A stretch of 64,000 nt of DNA, from assembly GCA_028554755.1 (NCBI GenBank), contig JAPTOF010000012.1, positions 8,213,501 to 8,277,500 of the forward strand. Reading direction: 5' to 3'. Position 1 is the stretch's first letter; each line of letters begins with the position of its first letter. Positions 10,365 through 21,877 of the stretch are shown piece after piece. Under the pieces are notes generated by a model, which saw only the letters and a list, made by a program, of their open reading frames with translations, was not told the origin of the DNA and did no database searches. Both the position numbers and the translations under genes were made by a program. The stretch comes from Cordia subcordata. Its lineage: Eukaryota > Streptophyta > Magnoliopsida > Boraginales > Cordiaceae.

Positions 10365-10856
10365 TGTTGGGTTATGGCTCAAAGTCCAAGCCTATACAAA
10401 TTAGGAAAGAGTTTTAATGAGAGTTAAAATTCTAGTTATAGTAAGAGTCTTAATTATGGTAGGATTGATAGATTAGGAAATTCTTTGTCTTGGAAGACAA
10501 GGAAATCTCCTCTATAAATAGGACTCTTGTATTAGTTGTATAAGGTGTGCCTTAGGACTACACCCCATGGGGGGTGTGGGTGAGAGACAGAGCTTGAGAG
10601 CATCGAGAGTGTCTTATATTCGTTCTAGTCCTGTTGAGGATAGAACCATTATAAGAACTTTGTGGGGGAGGGTTTAGACTTTTCTTTCCGTGCAAAAAGT
10701 CACATTGGTTGTAATACTCTTGTCTATTAGTGGAGTTTTTTGTGGACGTAGGCAGAGGGTCGAACCACGTTTAAAATATTGTGCGTATTCTTTTCTCGTT
10801 ACTCGTGCTTTAATTCCGCTGCGTGAGTGTGTGTTATGCATCATAATTTCCTAACA
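10365..10856 (+). repeat. NA2 5' LTR
   Basis: Starts TGTTGGG and ends TTTCCTAACA. TATA box CTATAAATAG near 10513. The motif GTGGACGTAGGC...CGAACCAC lies at 10742-10768. Confidence 0.88.
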
Positions 10857-11716
10857 AGTGGTATCAAAGCCTGGTTGAAAAGAGGACGCTGGTTTGCACG
10901 AAAAACGAAAAAGAAGCGTCGAAGAAGAGTAAAAAAAAATTCGCTGATCTGCTCGTCACGTTTGGCAGCCATCCCAGAGTCCGATCGATGATATGTTTAT
11001 TGCTATGTGTTTGTCTCGGTGAGGAGAGTAAGCTGCTAAAATTTTGCAACGATCCAACGGTTGGATTGTGAGATATAAGCAGGTCTAGTTTTGTGAGTTT
11101 GTAGTCAAACAGTCAAACAAAAGTTTGACCAGTGTTGACCGAAGGGCTACAGGGGTTTGACCGCGTTGACCGAGGGTGTTCCTACATAATTTCGACGTCC
11201 TGAGTTCATTTTTGAGTTCCGTTTTGCCAAATTTCTTGATGTATCGTGGGTGAGCCTTGAAATTAGGTAAAACACTGAAGTGGTGATGAAATTTTGTGAA
11301 AGTCTTTGAAGCATTGTGCAAGTAAACGCATTTAGCCGACTAGTGAACAAACTTCTAGAGGAGAGAAGTTTGGATAAGTAGACCAGTTGAAGAAGGTTCG
11401 ATTCGAGGGAGGAGTTACGCGAAGAGAGTCTACATAGCTGAATGATCAAAATCCTGGCCAGACGACTGATAAGGAATGCTACTGTTAGAAAGAAAACCAC
11501 GTCCAGGATGTCTAGTGTCGAGGGAGGACACAAACAACCTTGAGAGGTCAAGGTTAGAAGGCATGAAGAGGGATGTTAGGGATGACTCCGAATGCTAGGA
11601 TGTGTTGGTAGCTGCTGCCGTGAAGAATGTTGTCGAGCGAGGACTCCAGCATGAAGATTGTGAAGAGGTTCTAGTTGCGGCAAAGAAGATTCAGACTTTT
11701 CGCGAAAGGAGGAATT

Positions 11717-12205
11717 TGTTGGGTTATGGCTCAAAGTCCAAGCCCATACAAATTAGAAAAGAGTTTTAATAAGAGTTAAAATTCTAGTTATGGTAAGAGT
11801 CTTAATTATGGTAAGATTGATAGATTAGGAAATCCTTTGTCTTGGAGGATAAGGAAATCTTCTCTATAAATATGATTCTTGTATTAGTTGTATAAAGTGT
11901 GCCTTAGGACCACACCCCATGGGGGTGTGGGTGAGAGAGAGCCTGAGAGCATCGAGAGTGTCTTATATTCGTTTTAGTCCTGTTGAGGATAGAACCATTA
12001 TAAGAACTCTGTGGGGGAGGGTTTAGACTTTTCTTTCCGTGCAAAAAGTCACATGGATTGTAATACTCTTGTCTATTAGTGGAGTTTTTCATGGACGTAG
12101 GCAGAGGGCCGAATCACGTTTAAAATATTGTGCATATTCTTTTCTCGTTACTCGTACTTTAATTCCGTTGCGTGAGTGTGTGTTGTGCGTCCTGATTTTC
12201 TAACA
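11717..12205 (+). repeat. NA2 3' LTR
   Basis: Starts TGTTGGG and ends TTTTCTAACA. It has the perfect palindrome CCACACCCC-ATG-GGGGTGTGG near 11910. Confidence 0.88.
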
Positions 12206-12299
12206 TGAAATTTTTAGTTTAAGTAAAAAGCAGCAATCAGCCCCCACTGTCATTGAATAAAATCAAGAAGCAGCAAAACTTTACAAGATGTGTGAAATT

Positions 12300-12833
12300 T
12301 TTTTTTTTAAAAAAAAACACGAAAGTCTAACATTAGGCAAGGAGCTCTTGTCACTCCTGAAAATTCCTCTTAAAAGCTTATGCTCAGCAAGATCATTCAC
12401 CAACACCAAGCTCCTCGCATGTGTTCGCTTAAAAGCTATGTAATCAGCTGCCATGTTTCCTTCTCGGCAAATGTGAGAAATCTGGAAATCAAAATGCCGA
12501 AGTAGACTTTTTAAGTTTTATGATCTCGTGCAATGATTCCCATCCACAAGCGTTGTTCCCTTGGATCCAATTTACGACCGTAGTTGAGTCGAGCTCAATC
12601 CAAAGCTTAGAAATCGCAATGCTGTGAGCCAGAGTGAGACCTTGCCGAAGCCCGATCAACTCAGCTGTACCAACAGATTGGGTATGCAAAGAGTTCCGAT
12701 TGCAATCGCGAATCAAACCCCCACATCCCGATCTTTCGCTACCTGAATGAACACTTCCATCAGTGTTTAATTTAAAGGTAACTTCGGCAGGCTTGGTCCA
12801 AGAAACGAGTGTTGCTTGTTTATGATTGGCCAT
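12300..12833 (-). pseudogene. LINE-type RNase H domain, 3' fragment
   Basis: The minus strand starts MANHKQATLVSWTKPAEVTF, then KLNTDGS, GCGGLIRD, AELIGLRQGLTLA and LWIELDSTTVVNWI, the plant-type RNase H fold (RVT_3-like) at the C-terminus of plant L1-type LINEs. After a frame slip near 12510 it continues with ICREGNMAADYIAF, the conserved HxxREGNxxAD block. Between the second and third blocks several residues are missing, so the domain is shortened. A homopolymer A/T tract at 12297-12318 lies at the 3' end of this reading direction, as expected for a LINE tail. No RT domain is present. A domesticated RNase H gene is a less likely alternative because of the frame slip. Confidence 0.75.
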
Positions 12834-13689
12834 TTTACAGTAACTTCGCTCACCTTGAAGGGGGCTGATAAGAAGGAGAACTCAGCTCAGAAGCTCAAGC
12901 TCAAGGATACAAGATGGAGTTTAGTTGTGCCAGCTGTAGACTATTGTAATGATAAGCTGGGATTTAACATTGTAGTATTTAGAAGTCGGTTACAAGTTAG
13001 TTATAGGTTCTTGACGTAAAGTCTGTCACCTCTATAAATAGCAACTGTGCACAGACAAATCATTTAATGCAAACATCACATTTCTTCCTCCTATCTTCAT
13101 TTCCTTTCAAAGAATCCATTTTGTTGTGGCCTTAGTAATCAAATGTTATGATCCTTCATTGGTGAAGTATATGATGAATTTCTCCTCTTTTTGGTAAATC
13201 ATGCAAAACTAATTTAGCTCAAACTCGTTAAAAAGAGAAGTCCAAGATTGAGAGACTATTAGTAAATCAAACATTTTAAGGTCTGGCATATATATATCCT
13301 TGGTGATAGATTGTTTTCTGTCCATTTCTTTTTTTTTTTGGTTTTTTTAGTAAAAGTCATGATGGATTATTTGTATGCTTTCTCACAGTAGATTTCATGC
13401 CCCAGTCTCAAGACCCTAAGCTTGTAGTTGAAACTAGTATGATAAATTTAAAAATAATATTGTTGACCTTAAATTCATTAATGAAAAGTGGATACTGCAA
13501 CTTCTTGGTACAACACTTTGTCCCGTGCGTCTTGCATTTCTAATTAGCAGGCTCTTTGATACCATAAATTCAGATGATTAACCTGTATTATTACTTAAAT
13601 CCACAATATTCACTTAAGACTTACTTTTCTGCCATAATTTCCCACTTCTGTGGAACATTACATTATAGCTCGCATTAGATTAGCAGTCG
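12834..13689. other. Non-coding flank of kinase pseudogene A
   Basis: Contains a promoter-like CTCTATAAATAG at about 13030 that could belong to an old LTR, with no LTR ends established. From about 13195 rightward it is collinear with 49835-50850, the 3' flank of paralogue B. The segment near 13240-13275 is the empty site of the MITE found in B. Confidence 0.55.
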
Positions 13690-15632
13690 TCACCGCCCAT
13701 CAACACTTGTTATTGAAATATCATTAGCTGAGGACGTGAAACTGTTGGGCTTTAATTCTTCAAATCTTCATTCATTTGAGCTGCATGCAGGTTGATCTGG
13801 GGATGGAAGACTTATCTCATTGCAAAGCATAGATACTACCATGGACATTGTTGGCCTATCATTAGCATGTTGTTGAACACAGGAGAGCTACATGTATGCA
13901 TCTGTTAACTTGTGCTGGATATTGCACAAGTTGTCCAACCTTGAATCAATAGCTCCAGTGGCTTGCCCTCGTTCCATAGGTTCCAAGCCTGAAATTACCA
14001 TGTGGTTATTTACCAGTTGATCACAGTTGAGTCTTCAGGAATTGGAAAAGGATCATGAATGCATTTTCACTTACATAGCCCAGGAGGCTTTGAGGATCCT
14101 CAGAATACGGAACCCATTGTTTCTTTTACTGCTAACAACCTCTAGTAACAGGACTCCAAAGCTGAAAACATCGATTTCTCATAAAATATTCCTTGCATTG
14201 CATATTCTGGGGACATGTAACCACTGCAATAAAGTATAAAAAGTCAATTTAAAAACCTTGAAAATTTATCTCTGCCTGAAAAATAAATGAATTATCAATT
14301 ATTTATTATTCTATTTATCGAATTTAATATCCAAAACTAAATTCATCAGTTTGTCATCTAGTGAAGGGAGAAAGTTAGATCATTATACAAATTAAAAATT
14401 AATTATCATACTAAGTACCGACCACCCTGTTGGTGTTTGCTTTTGATTGATCTCCTCCAAAAATCCTTGCGATGCCAAAATCTGATATCTTCGGGTTCAT
14501 ATGTTCATCTAATAGAATATTACTTGTCTTCATGTCCCTATGAATAATTTTTAGTCCAGAATCATGATGAAGATAAAGAAGTCCCCTAGCAATCCCATTA
14601 ACAATCCTGTATCTCAGACTCCAATTAGGGACCGGATGTTCAACTAGGCCTAAACATGAAAGTCACAGTTGTAGGAAAAAAATGAATTAGTTGCAATGGA
14701 TACAAGATATCTATTAAATTCCATGCATAAAATATTTAAGATCTACATAAAGAATATGTATATGGCTCCTACAGATGTTTGCGGAAACTAAGTGCAACTC
14801 AAGGCATTACAATTATAGTTGGATTTTCTTTCTGGATCATAATAAGTTCCTTGGATTAACGCATTGAGGTAAGCGTTGTAATTAATATACCAAATATTGA
14901 TTTATCCAAGCTTTTGTTCGGCATGTATTCGTAGACAAGCATTGTCTCCTCTCCCTTAAGACAACAGCCAAGTAGCTTGACTAAGCTCCAATGTTAGAGT
15001 TTGGAAATTAAGAGGACCTCATTTTTGAACTCTTTGACACCTTGTCCAGAGCTTCTACAAAGTGTTTTTACAGTAATCTCTTGTCCATTAGACATTGTCC
15101 CCTCAATAAAATTATCCAATTTATCGAAAGATGCTTTTTAGTCCTCCTAATCTACAAAGGGAAAGAGATAATACCTTGTAAACAGGGCCAAATCCCCTTG
15201 CCCTAGTTTATTTGTTGCAGAGAACTTATCTGTAGCTGATTCTATGCTTTGGAACTTGAAACATGGGACTAGTGAACGTCTGCCTGGAGCAATTACATCT
15301 TTAAGAATGTATCTTTGCTCATTGTCTTGAAGTTGTCAATCCTTTCTTAAGAATATCAATTGTGCCCCTTCTTGCACCTAATTCATAGATTTGAAACACA
15401 TGAAGATGATGGTCATGCATAGATATGGAGAGACATGGTTGAAGTTTTAATCATACAAAATTTTGAAAATGTCAAAATTACCTCTTTCTTTCTGTCTCTG
15501 TCTGCATAGTATGTACGTCAGAAGAATCAAGAGAAGTGTCATTGAAAATACTATTATAACGATGAAAATGGTTTTTAGTTTTGTTTTTCCACTTGCATTT
15601 TTCCAGGCAATAGATAAGTGATTCTTAGTCAT
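13690..15632 (-). pseudogene. G-type lectin S-receptor-like Ser/Thr kinase, pseudogene A, transmembrane and kinase part
   Basis: Minus-strand exons of an SD1-type receptor kinase can be read in order. The transmembrane segment is 15480-15600 (IFIVIIVFSMTLLLILLTYI, then basic RQRQKE). Then come a juxtamembrane/glycine-loop exon at 15170-15290 (FSATNKLGQGDLALFTR), a subdomain II-IV exon near 14995-15100 ([19 protein letters not shown]), a hinge near 14905-15000 ([12 protein letters not shown]), a catalytic exon at 14420-14640 ([10 protein letters not shown], then KISDFGIAR), a subdomain VIII-IX exon at 14085-14225 ([11 protein letters not shown]) and the last exon ending at the stop at 13690 (DRPTMSMVVSML). 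The loop GQGGFG is altered to GQGDLA, and the AVKR-type motif reads TVKT. Frameshifts and stops break the last two exons. The family binds extracellular ligands and signals through the kinase; this copy cannot. Confidence 0.88.
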
Positions 15633-15729
15633 TCACCTAAAAGATCTTTGGTGACTAAACAGAATGATGAAACCAAAAAAGTTATCATGATCATCAAAAG
15701 GTCCTAAAGGAAGCATATGACAGGATATG

Positions 15730-16197
15730 TGTTGGGTTATGGTTCAAAGTCTAAGTCCATACAAATTAAGAAAGAGTTTTAATGAGAGTTAAAATTCTAG
15801 TTATGGTAAGTGTCTTAATTATGGTAGGATTGATAGATTAGGAAATCCTTTGTCTTGGAGGACAAGGAAATCTCCTCTGTAAATAGAACTCTTGTATTAG
15901 TTGTATAATGTGTGCCTTAGGACCACACCCCATGGGGGTGTGGGCAAGAGAGAGAGCCTGAGAGTATCGAGAGTGTCTTATATTCGATCTGTGGGGGAGG
16001 GTTTAGACTTTTCTTTCCGTGCAAAAAGTCATCACCTGAGTTGTAACCATTATTATTGAATAGTGGAATTTATCCCAGAAGGGATTGTGGACGTAGGCAG
16101 AGGGCCGAACCACATTTAATAGCGCATATTCTTTTCTCGTTACTCGCGCTTTAATTCTGTTGTGTGAGTGTGTGTTATGCGTCCTAATTTCCCAACA
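15730..16197 (+). repeat. NA3 5' LTR
   Basis: Starts TGTTGGG and ends TTTCCCAACA. Compared with the 3' LTR it lacks about 35 bp near 15990, between ATTCGATCT and GTGGGGGAGGG. The GTGGACGTAGGC...CCGAACCAC motif is at 16087-16113. Confidence 0.88.
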
Positions 16198-17044
16198 AGT
16201 GGTATCAGAGCTAGGCTGGAGGGAGGACGCTGGTTTGCACAAAAAACGAAAAAGAAACGCCGAAGAGGAGTAAAAAAAAAATTCACTGATTTGCTGGTCA
16301 CGTTTGGCCACCTTGCCGGTGTCCGATCGATGATTCGTTTGTTTCTGTGTTTTTGTCTCGGAGAAGAGAGTAAGCTGCTAAAATTTTGTGACGATCTGAC
16401 TGTCAGATTGTGAGATACAGACAAGTCAAGTTTTGTGAGTTTGTGGTGAAGCAGTCAAACAGAAGGTTTGACTAGCGGGCTGCAGGGGTTTGACCGAGGG
16501 TGTTCCTACATAATTTTGACGTCCTGAGTTCGTTTTTTAGGTCTGTTTTTCCAAATTTCTTTATGTATCATGGGTGAGCTTTGAAATTGGGTAAAACGAT
16601 AAAGTGGTGATGGAATTGTGCGGAAGTCTTTGAAGCATTGTACGAGCATACACATTTAGCCGACTAGTGAACAAACTTTTAGAGGAGAGAAGTTTGGATG
16701 AGTAGACTAGTTGAAGAAGGTTCGATTCGAGGGAGGAGTCACGCGAAGAGAGTTTACGTAGCTGAATGATCAGAGTCCAGACCAGACGACTGATAAGGAA
16801 TGTTAATGTTAGAAAGAAGACCACGTCCGAGATGTCTAGTGTCGAGGGAGAACACAAACAACCTTGAGAGGTCGAGGTTAGAAGGCACGAAAAGGGATGT
16901 TGGGGATGACTTTGAAAACCTGCTAGGATGTGTTGGTAGCTGTTGCCGTGAAAAGTGTTGTCAAGCGAAGGCTCCAGTGTAAAGATTGTGAAGAGGTTCC
17001 AGTTGCGGCAAAGAAGCTTCAGACTTTTCGTGAAGGGAGGAATT

Positions 17045-17547
17045 TGTTGGGTTATGGCTCAAAGTCCAAACCCATACAAATTAGAAAAGAGTTTTAATAA
17101 GAGTTAAAATTCTAGTTATGGTAAGAGTCTTAATTATAGTAGGATTGATAGATTAGGAAATCCTTTGTCTTGGAGGACAAGGAAATCTCCTCTATAAATA
17201 GGACTCTTGTATTAGTTGTATAATGTGTGCCTTAGGACCACACCCCATGGGGGTGTGGGCGAGAGAGAGAGCCTGAGAGTATTGAAAGTGTTTTATATTC
17301 GTTCTAGTCCTGTTGAGGATAGAACCATTGTAAAAACTCTGTAGGAGAGGGTTTAGACTTTTCTTTCTGTGCAAAAAGTCATCACCTGAGTTGTAACCAT
17401 TATTATTGAATAGTGGAATTTATCCCAGAGGGGATCGTGGACGTAGGTAGAGGGCCGAACCACGTTTAATAGCGCGTATTCTTTTCTCATTACTCGTGCT
17501 TTAATTTCGCTGTGTAAGTGTGTGTTATGCGTCCTAATTTCCCAACA
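17045..17547 (+). repeat. NA3 3' LTR
   Basis: Starts TGTTGGG and ends TTTCCCAACA. It carries CTATAAATAG near 17192 and the palindrome CCACACCCC-ATG-GGGGTGTGG near 17238. Confidence 0.88.
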
Positions 17548-17889
17548 ATATGCATGATGAAAGATGTCGAGAAGAACTGTATGGAAACTTAATCCCCGAA
17601 CTCAAAAATGTTTAACCTTATGCTTAGAGTAGTAGCAAATCCAACTCTTTGTAAACCAGACACGTATCTTTTATTAAATCAATCTGGAAACAAACTCTTC
17701 GAACACAAAAGCATAGCTAAATTGCACATGTTCACTTGAAGAAAAGAAATGAAAGATACCATTTTGTAAATTAGGTAAACTCAGAAATGGCAGAAAATCT
17801 ACAAGCACAAGCAGGACAAGATAACAGAACAGACTTCTCTAGAAGTGTTATCAATCTAGACAAAGTATTGATTGAATAAAAGACAACAT

Positions 17890-18373
17890 ATGTTAGATGC
17901 AGAAAAGGTATCTATCCAATTCGGAATATGCGAGTCTAATATGCAGCTCTTGACCAGCCAAAGGGAACTCTCGGAGGTCAACCAGATCTCCTCCCCATAA
18001 CATACAGTCTAATCCATCTACATACGCACACGCAAGGCAAGAACAGTTCCTCAAACAGATATCTTTACATTCCCTAACATGTTGAGCAATAATGTAATGT
18101 GAGAAGTCTGATGATTTCATTCCAGTCGACGAGACAAAACCATGTACTTTGTCCTTATCAGAACATGTATTTTTTTCGCATTGGAATTTAGTCCTGCGAA
18201 GACAACTGTTCGTCCAATTATCTTTCCTCCACTCATCCTTAGACTTTGCGTCATACCCTTTCAAGCACTGACAGATTGGTAACTTGTTACTACTGCAAGT
18301 TCCGAGAGAGCCACAGTTGTTACATAAGTCACATGGACCACGGGGTGCTATCGTTAATTTGCGCATCCACAAG
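17890..18373 (-). pseudogene. G-type lectin S-receptor-like kinase, pseudogene A, EGF-like/PAN exon
   Basis: Reading minus from 18373: WMRKLTIAPRGPCD, then a cysteine-rich EGF-like stretch (LCNNCGSLGTCSSNKLPICQ, CLKGYD), then the PAN/apple domain (KFQCEKNTC, GMKSSDFSHYI, ECKDICLRNCSCLACAYVDG, MLWGGDLVDLREFPLAGQEL) to SELD. This is the second half of the extracellular region of an SD1-type receptor kinase. The N-terminal lectin and most of the S-locus glycoprotein domain are absent: an LTR starts at 18374. The frame is open over the whole piece. At the exon end the other copies have GT after GAATTAG, but here the equivalent reads GAATTGG-AT, so the splice donor appears lost. An open frame continues past 18373 only by chance into LTR sequence. 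Confidence 0.85.
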
Positions 18374-20412
18374 TGTAATACCGGAAAAAAAAAAAACCAA
18401 CAAAAGAAGAAAGAAAGAAAACTAACCACATGGCTGAAATTGCATGAGCTTTCCAGGTGTGCATATATGTGGTATGGTGATTGACATGTGTTGGGGTATT
18501 TGACTAAATATATTCCATTACAGGGGGCCAAATGCAAAAAAAAAAGAAATAAATTAAAATATTCCACCAAACCCCCAATTTCCCTTTTCTCTCGGCCTTT
18601 TTCCCGTGTGACTCCAAAACCCAAACAAAAACACACACGCACGGTTAGAAGCAAGAAGAAAGAAAGAAAAAGAAAAAAAAAGACAGAAAAAAGAAGACGA
18701 TGAAACCGAAAATTTAATGGTCTATAGGATTAGCTTTGGTTAACCAAGTAAGTGTTATTTCTTATTTTGTGTATAAACACCTTAATGCTTTCTCTATATG
18801 TTCATGTGTGTATATATATACATTGCTATGTGTACAAATCTTAAACCCATTTGCTAATTAAGATAGTTGATAGCCTTGAGTTACATGAGTCTATAAATAT
18901 TTAATAATATGCTAGACCTTATGAAAGTGTGCTATAGTATTCAGCTGTTTATGTGTGTAAGTGTGGATTGAGTGTGAAACTAGAAATTGAGTTAAATTTG
19001 GAAACTCCAGTGGATGCTAGTTTAGCTATTGAATTGGAGGAGTCTATGTATGAAAATATACTTGTAGGTTAGTCTTACGAATTACATGTGTTTGTGAATA
19101 TGTAAACTATTTTGCTTAATAGATATGCTTGTGCTTAAAGGTGTGTATATGGAGCTGAAATTTGGGAAAGAAATTGTTCTAGTTATGTGTAAAATATAAA
19201 GAGGATGTGTTGTATGCTCGTGAATATAAATGACTACATGTATTAGTTACGTGTGGATTTAGTTGGATTAGTAAATATATGATTATTGTGTGCTTATATG
19301 TAAGTATCTATGAGCATGAATCTAGCTTCATAAGTGTGCTCGAGTATATGTGAAGAATTTAGCCGTGGTCAAAATATGTTATAGTTATGTCGAACTTGGA
19401 GGTACAAGTTGAGAATTACATGTGAATTGGGTATATGCCATAGTGTATATGTGTATGCGTATAGAAATGAAAATGAGTGGAGAAGCTCATTTACTTTGGC
19501 TATTCAATTAAGTAGTGCAATTTGTGAGATTACTTATGTTTATATTAGATTTGAACTGGTATGTTTCTTGAGTTAACTAGCTTGTTGAAATTAGATAATC
19601 ATGGTGAATTTAGGGCAAAATTATGAGATCGGAACACGATTTCAAGCATACTAAGTAAAGGAAATTAGATAGAGATTTTGACGGGAATCATGAGAAATGA
19701 GATAGGTTTGGTTTAACTACGAGAAATATAAAAGTTAGATATTTCAGATTTATATCTATTTGCTTGATAAGGGTTGAGCCTTCTGATTTCATATGAGTAG
19801 AAATATATAATAGATGAGTTCTTACTACTAAATTGTACATGTGGATGGATGCTCATCGATGATGTTAAAGTTAAGTATGTATTTATTTAGCTTTCTGTTT
19901 CTGAGTTACATGAATGACTACCATTTGAGTAAAAGAAAGGAAAGCTAAAATAAGACTAATGCTTTTATCAGGACTGGTTTGGCATAATTAAATAGACTGA
20001 CAGGGGATAGGTGGATTTAATCAGATTATTATGGTTCATTACTCCTTTTGAATTCTTTTCTATTTACTTGCTATCAGCTAATTGTGATCCTTGTCCTCTG
20101 TATGTGATAATTATTGTGTTGTGTTAATTGTAACTTGTTATAATTATTAGGAGGAAAAGGACTTGATTATTGAACTGGTTTGAGGTAAGTTGGACTACCC
20201 ATCTGCACCCTGGTATTTCGTTCTCTTTTCACTTGGCTTGGATCTCCTGAGTATCTTTTATTATCTTAGTCCAAATTGTCAGTGCGTAGTCAGAATTCTG
20301 AGCCTGTATCTGATGTGTTGGGATCCCATGATTCTAGAATTATTCAATGTGTCTTTGTGGATGAGTGTGTTTCGTTAGAGCTGTGACACTTAGCCGGCAG
20401 GTGAGATTGCCA

Positions 20413-20450
<38 letters not shown>

Positions 20451-21081
20451 TTATTTATATTCATTCTGTTATGTGCCCGTCAGTGGGAGATGGTTCACTG
20501 GACAGAGGTATGATTTCTGTGCCCTCGTCGATGGGAGTTTCACCGTGAGAGGAAGAGGCGAATAAATGCCTATCTGTTATGGTGTATATGGTGAATTTAG
20601 TATTAATATTACAGCTCTAAGTTACACTCTGGTTCTGACTTGGTTTTGTCTATCAGTTTATCTGAAAGTGACTTCTGTCTGTCTAGATTCTACTATTTCT
20701 TGGTATCTGTTATTGATTCCGATCTGGTGTCTTTGGTTAAGACCACTTGTAGGTCTCATCCTGGGTGTTCACTTACTGAGCTTTGTTTCACTCATTATAT
20801 CATTTACATGTTTTTGCAGGGGTGATGATTTGCGTTATTCAAGAGAGGATCCTAATGGCGATACTAATGTAATTGAATTAGCCTTGATTTCTTTATAACT
20901 TGGAAATAATTTGAACTTGTGAAATAACGGGACTTGATGGTGTTAGAGCTCTGATGGAATTTTGTGAGATGTCTTAGATTTTGTACTATGTTTTAGAGCC
21001 GTGCGGGCTTAGGAGGAGTGATTTTCTTAGGCTCACGGCGATCACAGCCACGAGTTCAGGTTGGTTGATTTGGGGGCGTAA
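18374..21081 (-). mobile_element. Gypsy-type solo LTR, 2.7 kb, minus orientation
   Basis: On the minus strand it begins TGTTACGCCCCC at 21081 and ends CCGGTATTACA at 18374. The flanking five bases are ACAAG (18369-18373) and AGAAG (21082-21086), a TSD with one mismatch. No coding domain, primer site or purine tract is inside. The first ~900 bp match, in inverse orientation, the LTR start at 21878-22790. The TG(T/C)(T/C)ACGCCCC start is typical of plant gypsy LTRs of the Tekay/Del kind. Its insertion truncates the S-locus glycoprotein part of pseudogene A. Confidence 0.7.
20414..20446. repeat. (AT)n microsatellite
   Basis: About 16 AT dinucleotides, inside the minus-strand gypsy-type LTR. The matching LTR at 21878 has only a short (AT) run near 22456. 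Confidence 0.9.
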
Positions 21082-21118
21082 CAAGAAGTGAGGTCACACG
21101 TGAGGGAGAGTGTTAGAG

Positions 21119-21426
21119 TATTATATTCCTCCCACATAGAAAGTTCATACAATTCAAGACCACTTAATAAGATTCTGGACTACTTCATTTAACACCAATT
21201 GTTTTAGGTTGGAACCTCAGGATTTTTCACATAGCATCAGAGAGGGGGAGTGTTAGAGTATTATATTCCTCCCACGTAGAAAGTTCATACAATCCAAGAC
21301 CTCTTAATAAGATCATGGGTTACTCTACCCATTTCATACAATCCAAAACCAGACCACTTAATAAGATCCTAGGTTGTTTCACTTAACACCAATTGGTTTT
21401 AGGTTGGAACCTCAAGATTCTTCACA
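21119..21426 (+). mobile_element. TRIM-like tandem short LTRs
   Basis: A 113-bp LTR-like unit (21119-21231, TGTTAGAG...TTTTTCACA) is followed by a degenerate primer motif (TAGCATCAGAG) and a purine tract (AGAGGGGGAG). A second unit follows (21251-21426) with a short internal duplication. The 19-bp spacer holds both signals. The terminal block (GGTTTTAGGTTGGAACCTCA) resembles the TRIM-like LTR at 3270-3395, so the two arrays appear related. No TSD was found. Confidence 0.55.
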
Positions 21427-21689
21427 ATTTGGCATCCCTATAAAGTTCCTTCTCATCTCGAAACTCTAGCTACTAAAACAACAAGAACTTCAACTCCTAG
21501 CTTCGAGAACAACTCCATTAGTATGTCTCTTCCCCTAGCTTGAGGTTCAGAGGCTACCATAAGGGAACTCATAATGGGTACTTCTTTGAGCCTTGCATGA
21601 AGGAGGGTTTTAGTTACTTGCTTTCTACCCTGGGCCCGAAGGGACGAGGGAGAGGTAGATACTTAAGGTGCTTCTTCCCTTTCAACCAA

Positions 21690-21810
21690 GAACACTGGCT
21701 ACTCCACCCAGTTCATACAATCCAAGGCTACTTAATAAGATCCTGGACTACTTCACCTAACACCAATTGGTTTTAGGTTGGAACCTCAAGATTCTTCACA
21801 ATTTGGCATT
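21690..21810 (+). repeat. Third TRIM-like LTR fragment
   Basis: Repeats the core of the preceding units (CAGTTCATACAATCCAAGG, TAATAAGATCCTGGACTAC, GGTTTTAGGTTGGAACCTCA) and is followed by the same ATTTGGCATTC-type sequence. Its 5' third is missing. Sequence between 21427 and 21690 is non-coding. Confidence 0.55.
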
Positions 21811-21877
21811 CTTATAAAGTTCCTTCTCATCCATTGCCTCGTTCTCCAATGCTTAGATGATGCGTTCATGACAATAA

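Larger units (their letters stand above)
10365..12205 (+). mobile_element. Non-autonomous LTR retrotransposon NA2
   Basis: Complete element with LTRs at 10365-10856 and 11717-12205 and a perfect TSD TGAAA (10360-10364 and 12206-12210). The primer site TGGTATCAAAGC lies at 10859-10870, one base from the initiator-Met form. A purine tract (GCGAAAGGAGGAATT) precedes the 3' LTR. The 860-bp interior has a leader rich in TTGACC-type motifs near 11085-11180, similar to the leader of element D, and no gag or pol domains. It is inserted in the intron next to inverted PAN exon C. Confidence 0.9.
15730..17547 (+). mobile_element. Non-autonomous LTR retrotransposon NA3, inside kinase pseudogene A
   Basis: Complete element with LTRs at 15730-16197 and 17045-17547 and a perfect TSD ATATG (15725-15729 and 17548-17552). 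A perfect initiator-Met primer site TGGTATCAGAGC lies at 16200-16211. The purine tract GTGAAGGGAGGAATT precedes the 3' LTR. The 847-bp interior has no gag or pol domain. It sits in the intron between the PAN-domain exon and the transmembrane exon of pseudogene A. Paralogue B has the same intron without it (around 51571-51585). The 5' LTR is shorter than the 3' LTR, having lost about 35 bp after the palindrome. Confidence 0.92.

Noticed and set aside
12816..13019. Short open frame upstream of a TATA-like motif
   Set aside because: No domain, and it overlaps the LINE fragment start; no conserved neighbour or splice context.
18374..18654. N-terminal extension of the open frame of kinase pseudogene A
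   Set aside because: This part lies in the gypsy-type LTR; the kinase homology starts only at the WMRKL codons near 18373.
20190..20898. Hydrophobic open frames in the minus-strand LTR
   Set aside because: They lie in a T-rich LTR and are not preserved in the inverted related LTR at 21878-22790.
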